A stretch of 64,000 nucleotides of DNA from Asterias amurensis (lineage: Eukaryota > Echinodermata > Asteroidea > Forcipulatida > Asteriidae), in assembly GCF_032118995.1 (NCBI RefSeq), contig NC_092666.1, positions 6,956,501 through 7,020,500 of the forward strand, in the 5' to 3' direction. How positions within the stretch are numbered: position 1 is the stretch's first letter; each line of letters starts with the position of its first letter. The notes under the pieces are model-generated. The model was not told the origin of the DNA, did no database searches, and saw only the letters and a program-made list of their open reading frames with translations. The position numbers were made by a program, and so were the translations under genes. This document shows, piece by piece, positions 1 through 10,373 of this stretch.

Positions 1-396
1 CATCTTTAGAGATAACAAAAGAAGAAAAGTCCTACTCACTTCTATACTGCACGCACGGGCGAGAATTAACTGGTTGATGGATGAAGAATAATCTGTAATT
101 TTTAAGGCGATTTAGTGAAATTATTGGAGAACATTGGTGAAGAACAATTGGCGATATAATTTGAATCATAATGAAATTAGCCTGTCAATAGAGGGCGCTA
201 TCAAAGTTCAATTTGTATGACTTTTACCAATATTTTTGTGCAGAAATCCAGCCTTCTATTTATTTGGTCGTTATCATACAGCATTTTTCATAATATGAGC
301 AGTGGAATGTATTGCCTGCCAGGAAATAGACTGGAACGTAGGCCTAATTTCATTATGCCTGGAAGCACAAACACTTGCTAAGCACAGAAAAATAGC
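1..396. other. Non-coding flank, nothing recognised
   Basis: AT-rich sequence with no convincing exon, RNA gene or repeat boundary. Repeated at 48,115-48,511 with a few base changes. Confidence 0.6.
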
Positions 397-782
397 TTAA
401 AGGCAGTGGACACTATTGGTAATTACTCAAAATAATTATTAGCATAAAACCTTACTTGGTAATGAGTAATGGGGAGAGGTTCGTAGTATAAAAGATTGTG
501 AGAAACGGCTCCCTCTGAAGTGGGTAGTTTTCGAGAAAGAAGTAATTTTCCACGAATTTGATTTCGAGACCTCAAGTTTAGAATTTGAGGTCCCGAAATC
601 AAGCATCTGAAAGCACACAATTTTGCGTGACAAGGGTGTTTTTTTCTTTCATAGTTATCTCGCAACTCCGACGACCAATCGAGCCCAAATTTTCACAGGT
701 TTGTTATTATATGCATATTATGTTGAGATACAGCAAGTGGGAAGACTGGTCTTTGACAATTACCAATAGTGTCCAATGGCTT
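397..782 (+). mobile_element. TTAA-target hairpin MITE, AAGGCAGTGGACAC family
   Basis: Starts TTAAAGGCAGTGGACACT and ends in the imperfect inverse, AGTGTCCAATGGCTT. The centre folds back on itself around GAGACCTCAAG...TTGAGGTCCCG. TTAA at the end is the target preference of piggyBac- and Kolobok-type DNA transposons. There is no transposase; open frames inside it recur in all copies of the family and are not genes. Many relatives lie in this window. The degraded 3' end suggests an old copy. Confidence 0.85.
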
Positions 783-783
783 C

Positions 784-1995
784 TGGCGACCCCAAAATTT
801 AATGTAAGAAGCGTCACTGCGGTAATGCTTCTCAGATTGTGTTTCTATAGGAACTATTCTTCCCATTATGACAATGAAACTCTGAAAAACCAGTGGAAAA
901 AAATCTAAGTGGTAAGAAGTACGACAGCTTTGGATAGTACAATGCATCGTTTAAGAAGTACATTTACGTCCGGGTATGGAAAACGGGGTACCACTTTTTA
1001 TTCCCTCCCCTCCCCCCCCCCAAATTGAATATAAAAGCATTACCGCAGTAACGCTTCTCGGATTGTATCCCTATTGTATCCTAATTTGACTAAATTCTTT
1101 CCAGTTGGACCATATTGAACTCTGGAATGCCATAAAACTTTATACATGCGGTGAGGAGTAGGGCCTATAGCAGTTGGATAGTAGGCCCTACAGTGCAAGT
1201 TTTAGATAAAAAAAATTATACTTCGCTTCCTGTTACAAACGCTTGACCCCCCCCCCCCTCCCCGATCATAACACGCATTACCGCGGTAATGCTTCTCAGA
1301 TTATATTCCTATTGTGATCCTTCCTATTTTTATTCTCCCAAAAATTTAAAATGAGAAGCGTTAAAGGGAAGGTACACGTTTGGTAATTACTCAAAACAAT
1401 TAACTTAAAAACTGACTTGGTAACGAGCATTGGAGAGCGGTTGTTCATGGTATAAAACATTCTGGGAAACGACTCCCTCCGAAGTAACGTAATTTTTGAG
1501 AAAGGGGTTATTTCTAACTAAAATATTAAAAGACTTCTAGCTAGAAGTATTTTATTCCTAGCTGCAAGCACACCTAATGTTTTCTCGCAACTTCGATGGC
1601 CAATTGAGCCCAAATTATGACAGGCTTGTTATTTTATGCTTATGATGGGATACACCAAGTGAGAATACTGGTCTTTGACAATTACCAAACGTGTACAGTG
1701 CCTTTATTGCCTCCCAGATTGTATTCCTATAGATAATATTCAACTTTCAAATAATGGGTCAGTAAAAACTTATAACTGCGGTGAAGCTTAGTAAACAGCT
1801 TTAGATAATCGCATTTTGAGAAACATTTCATCTTTTTTGTACATTATGGGGATGAAAAAGGTGTAACAATTTTGAACCCCTCTCACAAATTGAACATAAG
1901 AATCGTTACAGCGGTAATGCTTTCCAGCTTGTATTCCTATATAAAGGGAAAATTCTTTCCATGTTGACACAAATTACACAGGTTTTTAAAAACGC
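784..1995 (+). repeat. Diverged tandem array, GCGTTACCGCGGTAATGC motif
   Basis: Diverged units each contain a version of AAGCGTTACCGCGGTAATGC followed by TTCTCAGATTGTATTCCTAT, near 790, 1,030, 1,270, 1,710 (partial) and 1,890. A second shared block (ACTGCGGTGA...TAGGATAG-like) recurs near 900, 1,140 and 1,770. C-rich runs precede some units. A hairpin MITE (1,361-1,706) interrupts it. At 1,273 the motif is a perfect 18-bp palindrome, GCATTACCGCGGTAATGC. Confidence 0.7.
1361..1706 (+). mobile_element. TTAA-target hairpin MITE, AAGGGAAGGTACACG variant
   Basis: Starts TTAAAGGGAAGGTACACG and ends CGTGTACAGTGCCTTTA. The interior is alignable to the AAGGCAGTGGACAC family (TAATTACTCAAAACAATTA, GAAACGACTCCCTCCGAAGT, TCTTTGACAATTACCAA). 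The central palindrome is replaced by CTTCTAGCTAGAAG. It sits inside the diverged array. Confidence 0.8.
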
Positions 1996-2918
1996 AATCA
2001 CTTTTTGAAATGTTTTGTTGCAGATTAATTCTATGTTTGAAGTTCTGGCATAAAGAATCGTTAACCAACGGTCTTTAAAACAAACACTTCTCAAAACAGA
2101 TGTTTTACTGTGTACTATCTCTTTAATAAAACTTCCACCGTGCAAAGTTTCAAATCATATCAAAGGAAATTACTGACTGGGCAAATTGTAAATGATTTTG
2201 GGGTGAACAAAGACAAATTCACTGGAGTGGGATACAAACCAAATAACTTAAGGTTTTTCCGGATTTTTTATAGGTTAACAAATCATAATTCACACGGGCC
2301 CCTTTTCCTTTGACATTTTGACAAAACAATGCACGGTTGTTTTACAGGGCAGGGGTATTTCTACTATTTTTTACAATGATCAGTCTACATCACACAGTTG
2401 TTTCCTGTTTCACATGACCAATGCATTTATTTTACTCAAAAGCCATACTTGTACACTGAATGTTAAGCTCTATTTTTCTCTGCCTCAATAAACAGCTTTG
2501 TTTATTGGTTATCCTTTACCAAAACCAATTGTTTGTACTTGATTTCATGAAGATAAATGTAAGTTTGAATGAATAAAAACCTGGCAACACAAATTGAACA
2601 TTTTAAAACTTACTATAGCTTAGACCTAATGGCAAAAGAAAACACTTCAAAGTAAAGTGATTGATAATTATGTTAATGAGCATTACCAGCAATGACATAC
2701 GGATACTAAAAATAACATAATGCCAGGGAGCTGATACACAGTCGAGTTATGATAATGCATTAAAGTTAATAAACTGCAAACTAAGAAAGCTTAGACGGAA
2801 GTTTTACTGAAAATTCATGAAATTTATAAAAATCCATTCATAAATACCCAAGACAGTTTCGCTACTCCTATTGGTTGAGAGCGCTACACCTGAGGTGTTT
2901 AAATGGTTGAGAATGACC
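1996..2918. other. Non-coding spacer, nothing recognised
   Basis: AT-rich with no convincing exon or repeat structure. The counterpart in copy 2 is about 50,116-51,037; only the part from 50,669 onward is present a third time (57,632-58,000). Confidence 0.5.
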
Positions 2919-4045
2919 AGGGCCCAATTTTATGGCTCTGCTTACCGCCGAATTCCGCGCTTACCATCACGATTCCCCGCTTACGTGCAAGCGCCAAATT
3001 TCTGAGGTAGGCTTTTAAGCGTAGAATGCCTAGAAGCGTGGAGTAGGCTTGTGCAAAAGCCAAAATTCGTCGCAAGCCCGTGAAATACACTTGCCATATA
3101 CACAGAATTCACTGCTTCCGTAAGCGCTGATTCTTTGCTTACGGCAAGCAGAGCCATGATATTGGGCCCAGCTGGAGCTGTTTATAACCAGCTTTCTGTG
3201 CTAGCCTTTTAAGCAGAGAATGCATAGAAACGTGGAGTTACCATCACGATTCCCCGCTTACGTGCAAGCGCCAAATTTCTGAGGTAGGCTTTTAAGCGTA
3301 GAATGCTTAGAAACGTGGAGTAGGCATGCGCAAAAGCCAAAATACGCCGCTAACTTGTGAAATACGCTTGCCGTATACACAGAATTCTCTGCTTCCGTAA
3401 GCGCTGATTCTCTGCTTATCGTAAGCAGTGCCATGAAATTGGGCCCAGCTGGAGCTGTTTATAACCGGCTTTATGTGCTAGCCTTTAAAGCGTAGAATGC
3501 CTAGAAACATGGAGTAGGCACGCACAAATGCCAAAATTTGCCGCTAACCCGTGAAATATGCTTGCTGTATACACAGATTTCCCTGCTTCGGAGAGCGCTG
3601 ATTCTCTGCTTACTGTAAGCAGTGCCATGAAATTGGGCCCAGCTGGAGCTGTTTATAACCGGTTTTATGTGCTAGCCTTTCAAGCGTAGAATGCCTAGAA
3701 ACGTCATGCGCAAAAGCCAAAATTCGCTGCTAACCAGTGAAATACGCTTGCCGTATACACAGAATTCCCTGCTACCGTAAGCGCTGATTCTCTGCCTACC
3801 ATAAGCAGTGCCATGAAATTGGGCCCAGCTGGAGCCGTTTATAACCGGATTTCATTGCTAGCCTTTTAAGCGCAGAATGCCTAGAAATGTGGAGTAGGCA
3901 CGCGCAAAAGCCAAAATTTTCCGCTAACCTGTGAAGTACGCTTGCCGTATACACAGAATTCCCTGCTTCGGTAAGCACTGATTCTCTGCTTACTGTAAGC
4001 AGAGCCATGAAATTGGGCCCAGCTGGAGCTGTTTATAACCGGCTG
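2919..4045 (+). repeat. ~190-bp tandem array of inverted-end units
   Basis: The motif GAAATTGGGCCCAGCTGGAG recurs with its GGGCCC near 3,164, 3,441, 3,634, 3,821 and 4,014, giving spacings of 277, 193, 187 and 193. The first interval is longer because ~70 bp around TTACCATCACGATTCCCCGC is duplicated inside it. The array opens with GGGCCCAATTTTATGGCTCT and closes with the inverse AGAGCCATGAAATTGGGCCC, so each unit looks like a TIR element that became tandem. Short frames over it are chance frames. Confidence 0.88.
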
Positions 4046-4710
4046 GCTTCCGCGTGTCAGGCTTGCACGTACGCCAATATACTCATGCCAAACACGCAAT
4101 TCATAGCTTTTAGTAACAGGGCGTAATGTAAGTGCGCACACATATCTATTTCTAAGCGCGCTTTTTAACAAAAGGGCATTACTATTAATGGGAATAAAAG
4201 ATTAGTGACTTGTTCTTAAACGTATGTTGCTGTGCAATAAAGGCCCTCGCCATCTGCTCGGGCCTTTATCACCTGGCAATGACCCTGCTGGTTTTAAAAG
4301 GCCAATAAAGAACTCGTCGCTTCCCTTTTGTTCCCCTATCAAACGTCCATCAATTGAACAGATAAACAGTTCTTGAACTTGGTTCATGATCTGCTCTAAT
4401 GAACATGTTATGAACTGTTTTAGGCATGGTCATTGACTGATCATGAACATTCTTGAAAGTTCATCGAGCCTGATGGGGTTACTGGTTAAATGCATAGAGC
4501 TATATATACATACGTATATATAGCTGTATTGTTTGATGACAATTAGTTAACAACAGGGTGGACCACGTGAAGGTTGTCATCTCCCACCCCACAAAAGGGA
4601 TCGTAATAAATTTGAGTGTGTAACCACTACAACAATTGCTTATTTGTAATGTTACCCCTCTCTGAAAATTATTTATCACTATTATTTTATATTATTATTA
4701 TAATATAAAA
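4046..4710. other. Spacer with inverted GAACATG motifs
   Basis: No convincing gene. It holds a short inverted pair (AAAGGCCCTCGCC...GGGCCTTTATC near 4,240) and repeated TTGAACA/ATGAACATG/GTTCATGA motifs between 4,355 and 4,470. The same sequence is at about 52,359-53,023 and 59,322-59,986. Confidence 0.5.
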
Positions 4711-5860
4711 TCTTGATAATGAGTACTCTACTCTGCTAAGACAATGCCATGACCTTTGTAATTATTAAACCTTGTTAATGAGTACTCTATGACAATGTCA
4801 TTCCCTTTGTAATTAATTAACCTCGTTAATGAGTACTCTATGACATTGTCATTCCCTTTGTAATTAAATAACCTCGTTAATGAGTACTCTATGACATTGT
4901 CATTCCCTTTGTAATTAATTAACCTCGTTAATGAGTACTCTATGACAATGTCATTCCCTTTGTAATTAATTAACCTCGTTAATGAGTACTCTATGACATT
5001 GTCATTCCCTTTGTAATTAAATAACCTCGTTAATGAGTACTCTATGACATTGTCATTCCCTTTGTAATTAATTAACCTCGTTAATGAGTACTCTATGACA
5101 TTGTCATTCCCTTTGTAATTAAATAACCTCGTTAATGAGTACCCTATGACATTGTCAATACCTTTGTAATTAAATCATCTCATTGGTGAGTACTCTATGA
5201 CATTGCCATTCCCTTTGTAATTAATTAACCTCGTTAATGAGTTCTCTATGACATTGTCATCACCTTTGTAATTAATATAACCTCGTTAATGAGTACTCTA
5301 TGACATTGTCAATACCTTTGTAATTAAATCATCTCATTGGTGAGTACTCTATGACATTGCCGTTCCCTTTGTAATTATTTAACCTCGTTAATGAGTTCTC
5401 TATGACATTGTCATCACCTTTGTAATTATATAACCTCGTTAATGAGTACTCTATGACATTGTCATTCCCTTTGTAATTAATTAACCTTGTTAATAAGTAT
5501 TCTATGACATTGTCATCACCTTTGTTATTAATTTACCTCGTTAATGAGTACCCTATGACATTGTCAATACCTTTGTAATTAAATCACCTCTTTAATGAGT
5601 ACTATATGACATTGTCATGACCTTTGTAATTAAATAACCTCGTTAATGAGTACTCTGTGACATTATCATTCCCTTTGTAATTAATTAACCTCGTTAATGA
5701 GTACTCTATGACATTGTCATAACCTTTGTAATTAAATAACCTCGTTAATGAGTACTCTATGACATTGTCATTCCCTTTGTAATTAAATAACCTTGTTAAT
5801 GAGTACCCCATGACATTCTCATGACCCTTGTACTTAAATAAACTCGTTTAATGAGTACTC
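4711..5860 (+). repeat. 51-bp minisatellite (CTCGTTAATGAGTACTCTATG)
   Basis: About 22 direct copies of a 51-bp unit containing TTTGTAATTAATTAACCTCG, TTAATGAGTACTCTATGACA and TTGTCATTCC, with sub-variants. Because 51 is a multiple of three, one minus-strand frame reads a repeating 17-residue peptide (with the core EYSLTRLFNYKG) through several units. There is no start context or flanking exon, so I treat it as non-coding. Confidence 0.93.
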
Positions 5861-6225
5861 GTAACCAACCTCCCTTTTCACACGACACAATGGCATGACC
5901 TTTCACATTAAAAGCTTTATTCAGAGTTACCAACAACAAAGTATGGTGGCCACCATGTAAGCTACCCCAGAACAAATACCATGTAAACAATTAGACTAAT
6001 AAATAATTGATAGACAGAATGACACATTACAAAAGTTACATTTTATATTTGATTCATTATTCAAATTAAGTAGTAACAATACAAAACTTAATGTCTCATA
6101 AACACTTAAACACACTCATTAAAACAAATTCTCTTTTTATTTGTTATGAATTTACTACAAATAAAATTATGTTGTTTCGTATTTTGTAATTAGCAAACTG
6201 CATTACAAATTAACTTAACTTGTTT
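5861..6225. other. AT-rich spacer between minisatellite and palindromes
   Basis: No gene. Includes TTTATTTGTTATGAATTTAC-type A/T phrases. Repeated at about 54,303-54,667 and 61,266-61,630 with few changes. Confidence 0.5.
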
Positions 6226-6435
6226 CATGGTTGTAATGCGGTACTTCATTACGCACATGAAGCTTTTACATACTTGCAATAAGGTACTTTATTGCAAGCA
6301 TGTTATAATTACATGATTGTAATGAAGTACCTCATTACAAACATGCAATTTTTGTATGTGAATACATGAACTTGTATAGTACCTCAATACAAGTTTATTA
6401 TGTATTCTGTCTACATACTTGTAATTTCAAGTATG
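6226..6435. repeat. Row of five ~34-bp palindromes centred on GTAC (fifth one damaged)
   Basis: Near-palindromes lie at 6,233-6,252, 6,276-6,295, 6,319-6,338 and 6,371-6,393. The clearest core is GTAATGAAGTACCTCATTAC (6,319). Most are flanked by CATG or CATA, giving about 34 bp each. Centre-to-centre spacing is about 43, 43 and 53 bp. A fifth site at 6,417-6,431 has lost its 12-bp centre compared with the other copies. Confidence 0.85.
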
Positions 6436-6504
6436 TTGACAATATTTCTAAAAGCACATATACTTCCAAGAATGAATTAAACAGGCCAACGAAATGTGAA
6501 ATCT

Positions 6505-6835
6505 TCACAAATCTTTTTTTTTTATTGTAAGTGACATAATATCTAGCCTATGTGGCTCCATACTGCAGAAGGAAGGCTTCTTCATCACCATTCCACCTTG
6601 ATCTTTCTTGTGCTTATTGCTTGATGTCATCCATCTAACGCCAACTTGGTCTGTCTCTTCGTCTCATTCGTGTACTTGGGTTCCATTCTGTTGACAATGT
6701 GTTCATCTGTTGTCATGACGCCTTAGATGAGGTGGTGATGATGATGTTGTATGCTATGCTGACTTTAAATGGTACGGCATAAGGTGGCTCAGCATCTTGA
6801 TGTGTCCAACTCAAAGTTGTTCGACTGCGTTAGTC
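6505..6835 (-). ncRNA. Probable terminal exon of a spliced minus-strand transcript, with poly(A) signal
   Basis: Read on the minus strand, an acceptor (CATATTACAG) at 6,836 opens an exon that runs to an AATAAA at 6,521-6,526. All frames contain stops soon after the acceptor, so it looks like 3' UTR or non-coding RNA. It lies downstream of the exon at 7,100-7,231 and of the two coding exons at 9.8-10.56 kb on the same strand. Type is given as ncRNA only because no coding frame is seen. Confidence 0.45.
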
Positions 6836-7099
6836 CTGTAATATGATCAAAAACCAAAAAATAAACCAGTTAGATTGCGACTTGGATTTAAAGATCGAAG
6901 ATTTGTGCATAATAGTAACAATAATGGCTTTTTATAAAGCATGCATATCCCTCACTCAGTGACGCTCCTGGCCCTTTAACAGTATTCGTGCAAGGTAAAT
7001 GGGACTAACTTTAATTATGAGACCCAAGAAATGTCAATTTTATGCACTTTAATTGACTTCTAAACTTGAAAGTCAAGCTTAACTTAAAAGACATCTTAC

Positions 7100-7231
7100 C
7101 TTCATATTCCATTTGGGACCCTGGTATGTAGCTGCCTCAAGCCATGATGTATCTCTCTCTCTCTGTACTGTGCTGTCACATCTTCATGGTCCAGGTTGAC
7201 GGGATGGCTGGAAAGCAGTCGTCACAATCAT
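7100..7231 (-). ncRNA. Probable internal exon of the same minus-strand transcript (132 nt)
   Basis: On the minus strand it is bounded by a strong acceptor (TTTTCTTTCAG) and a strong donor (ATGAAG then GTAAGATG). All three frames are interrupted (the frame beginning ATGATTGTG stops after 15 codons), so it is untranslated or non-coding. The (CT)n tract near 7,150 lies within it. It is repeated exactly at the splice sites in copies 2 and 3. Confidence 0.5.
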
Positions 7232-7458
7232 CTGAAAGAAAATTACAATGTACTACATAAGTACAAACCATATAAAGACATAGATCATCAGGGGCAAATT
7301 TCATAGAGATGCTTATAGGCACAAAAAGGATCAAAGCATAAAATAATAGAGAACTGTTTTAGCAATATTTTCTGCCTAAACAGCTCAATAAAATTGGGAT
7401 CAGATGATCATCACAGGACTACTGCTTAAAAAAATGCTTAAACTGACTTTTAAAGCAC

Positions 7459-9890
7459 TTTTAAAGGCATTTATCGAAGAAAAGGAACCTTGTAGGGGAT
7501 GGGACTTCCAACACCATTTGGGGGTCTAAACCAACATGTTTTCTACGAGGGACCAAGTGTTAAACCGAGAGCCCTTTAATTAACAAGATAATTTTCTAGC
7601 CATCTACCAATGTTTGATGTGCTTCAATCACATGGGATGATGGCTCGTAGTCAGGCACCCTCTGGGATGTGGCTCGTAGTCAGGCACCCTCTGGGATGTG
7701 GCTCGTAGTCAGGCACCCTCTGGGATGTGGCTCGTAGTCAGGCACCCTCTGGGATGTGGCTTGTAGTCAGGCACCCTCTGGGATGTGGCTTGTAGTCAGG
7801 CACCCTCTGGGATGTGGCTCGTAGTCAGGCACCCTCTGGGATGTGGCTTGTAGTCAGGCACTAAAAAGATTCACACAAAAAAACTTGGCTAGGGCAAGCA
7901 CTTTTAAAGGCATTTATCGAAGGAAAGGAACCTTGTAGGGGATGGGACTTCCAACACCATTTGGGGGTCTAAACCACCATGCTTTGTAAGAGGGACCAAG
8001 TTTTAAACCGAGACCCAATGAATTAACAAAATCATTTTCTAGCCATCTACCAATGTTTGATGTGCTTCAATCACATGGGATGATGTCCTTTAGGCAGGCA
8101 CCCTCTGGGATGTGGCTTGTAGTCAGGCACCCTCTGGGATGTGGCTCGTAGTCAGGCACCCTCTGGGATGTGGCTCGTAGTCAGGCACCCTCTGGGATGT
8201 GGCTCGTAGTCAGGCACCCTCTGGGATGTGGCTCGTAGTCAGGCACCCTCTGGGATGTGGCTTGTAGTCAGGCACCCTCTGGGATGTGGCTCGTAGTCAG
8301 GCACTAAAAAGATCCACACAAAAAAACTTGGCTAGGGCAAGCACTTTTAAAGGCATTTTTCGAAGGAAAGGAACCTTGTAGGGGATGGGACTTCCAACAC
8401 CATTTAGGGTCTAAACCACCATGCTTTGTAAGAGGGACCAAGTTTTAAACTGAGACCCAATGAATTAACAAGATCATTTTCTAGCCATCTACCAATGTTT
8501 GATGTGCTTCAAACACATGGGATGATGTCCTTTAGGCAGGCACCCTCTGGGATGTGGCTTGTAGTCAGGCACCCTCTGGGATGTGGCTCGTAGTCAGGCA
8601 CCCTCTGGGATGTGGCTCGTAGTCAGGCACCCTCTGGGATGTGGCTTGTGGTCAGGCACCCTCTGGGATGTGGCTTGTAGTCAGGCACCCTCTGGGATGT
8701 GGCTCGTAGTCAGGCACTAAAAAGATTCACACAAAAAAACTTGGCTAGAGCAAGCACTTTTAAAGGCATTTATCGAAGGAAAGGAACCTTGTAGGGGATG
8801 GGACTTCCAACACCATTTGGGGGTCTAAACCACCATGCTTTGTAAGAGGGATTAAGTTTTAAACCGAGACCCAATGAATTTACAAGATCATTTTCTAGCC
8901 ATCTACCAATGTTTGATGTGCTTCAATCACATGGGATGATGTCCTTTAGGCAGGCACCCTCTGGGATGTGGCTTGTAGTCAGGCACCCTCTGGGATGTAG
9001 CTCGTAGTCAGGCACCCTCTGGGATGTGGCTCGTAGTCAGGCACCCTCTGGGATGTGGCTTGTAGTCAGGCACCCTCTGGGATGTGGCTTGTAGTCAGGC
9101 ACCCTCCGGGATGTGGCTCGAAGTCAGGCACTAAAAAGATCCACACAAAAAAACTTGGCTAGGGCAAGCACTTTTAAAGGCATTTATCGAAGGAAAGGAA
9201 CCTTGTAGGGGATGGGACTTCCAACACCATTTGGGGGTCTAACCCACCATGCTTTGTAAGAGGGACCAAGTTTTAAACTGAGACCCAATGAATTAACAAG
9301 ATCATTTTCTAGCCATCTACCAATGTTTGATGTGCTTCAATCACATGGGATGATGTCCTTTAGGCAGGCACCCTCTGGGATGTGGCTTGTAGTCAGGCAC
9401 CCTCTGGGATGTGGCTTGTAGTCAGGCACCCTCTGGGATGTGGCTCGTAGTCAGGCACCCTCTGGGATGTGACTCGTAGTCAGGCACCCTCTGGGATGTG
9501 GCTTGTAGTCAGGCACCCTCTGGGATGTGGCTCGTAGTCAGGCACCCTCTGGGATGTGGCTCGTAGTCAGGCACCCTCTGAGATGTGGCTTGTAGTCAGG
9601 CACCCTCTGGGATGTGGCTCGTAGTCAGGCACTACAAAGATCCACACAAAAAAAATTGGCTAGGGCAAGCACTTTTCAAGGCATATATCAACGGAAAGGA
9701 ACCTTGTAGGGGATGGGACTTCCAACACCATTTGGGGGTCTAAACCAAAAAGTTTTCTAAGAGGGACCAAGTCTTGAACCGAGACCCCTTGAATTAACAA
9801 GATCATTTTCTAGCCATCTACCAATGTTTGATGTGCTTCAATCACATGGGATGATGTCCTCTAGTCAGGCACCCTCTGGGATGTGGCATG
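7459..9890 (+). repeat. 29-bp minisatellite in higher-order blocks, copy 1
   Basis: The unit (CACCCTCTGGGATGTGGCTC plus GTAGTCAGG, 29 bp) is repeated 6-9 times per block. Blocks are separated by a conserved ~240-bp spacer that runs from CACTAAAAAGAT to CACATGGGATGATGTCC. Spacers begin near 7,860, 8,303, 8,715, 9,130 and 9,631. Block lengths (443, 412, 415, 501) differ mostly by whole 29-bp units. The minus-strand reading of the unit matches the end of the exon at 9,842-9,957. Confidence 0.93.
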
Positions 9891-9957
9891 AGCCAGGCAC
9901 CTTCTGGGATGTTGTCAGCAGCAGGTAGCAGCACATCCCCAGCAGAACTGCAGACTC
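9842..9957 (-). CDS. Candidate coding exon 2, small secreted protein of unknown function
   Basis: On the minus strand an acceptor (ATTTTATTCAG) at 9,958 opens a frame that joins, in phase 1, the exon at 10,374-10,557. It adds about 38 residues (VCSSAGDVLLPAADNIPEGA, then WLMPHPRGCLTRGHHPM) and stops at 9,842-9,844. The last 17 residues are read from minisatellite-type sequence, so either the repeat grew out of this exon or the exon captured a repeat unit. Not recognised. Whether the exon ends here or is spliced on to 7,231 cannot be told. Confidence 0.45.
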
Positions 9958-10373
9958 CTGAATAAAATATCAATCGAGTCAAATCAAAAAGTGTAACACT
10001 GCATGTCTCTATGTGGGTCTATACATAAGCATAGACTTGGGGCCCTTTTGATTAATTATGATCAGAATTTGGAAATGAACTGACGAATTTCTGTTGAATT
10101 TCAACTCAAATTTCAACCCAAATATATTTGAATCGTAATTGAAAGGTTTCGAATAGATAAGCATTTTACGAAGTTTGCACACTCATAATCTAACCCCCCT
10201 CCCCATACTCATGAGGACTCTTGCAAATGGAAAATTGGTGATTTACAAAGATAAACTTGACCATGGAGTCCCTTTTTTCAATTTAAACAAAATCTTTATT
10301 TTAGGATAAATCTGAACAAATTATGGTCCCTCATTACTTCCCCAGCCGTCAACCAAACTGAAAATAAACTTAC
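9958..10373 (-). other. Presumed intron between the two candidate exons
   Basis: AT-rich, with donor GTAAGT at the 5' end and ATTCAG at the 3' end when read on the minus strand. Nothing else seen in it. Confidence 0.4.

Larger units (their letters stand above)
1..9905 (+). repeat. Segmental duplication, copy 1 (direct)
   Basis: Everything from base 1 to inside the 29-bp minisatellite recurs in the same orientation from 48,115. The two copies differ by scattered single-base changes (roughly 1-2 per 100 bases by eye in the first 500 bp) and by copy-number changes in tandem arrays. The left edge lies outside the window, so the full length is unknown. The right edge cannot be fixed exactly because it falls in tandem repeats. 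About 38 kb of different sequence separates the copies. Confidence 0.93.

Noticed and set aside
439-665. Overlapping minus-strand frames (KKHPCHAKLCAFRCLIS type) as a gene
   Set aside because: The same frames recur at 19.6, 20.5, 26.3, 31.8 and 48.5 kb because they are readings of one MITE family.
7641-9890. CRISPR-like direct repeats of 29 bp
   Set aside because: The repeats are directly adjacent with no unique spacers, and the 240-bp spacers between blocks are all the same sequence. The splice sites and SINEs show a eukaryote.
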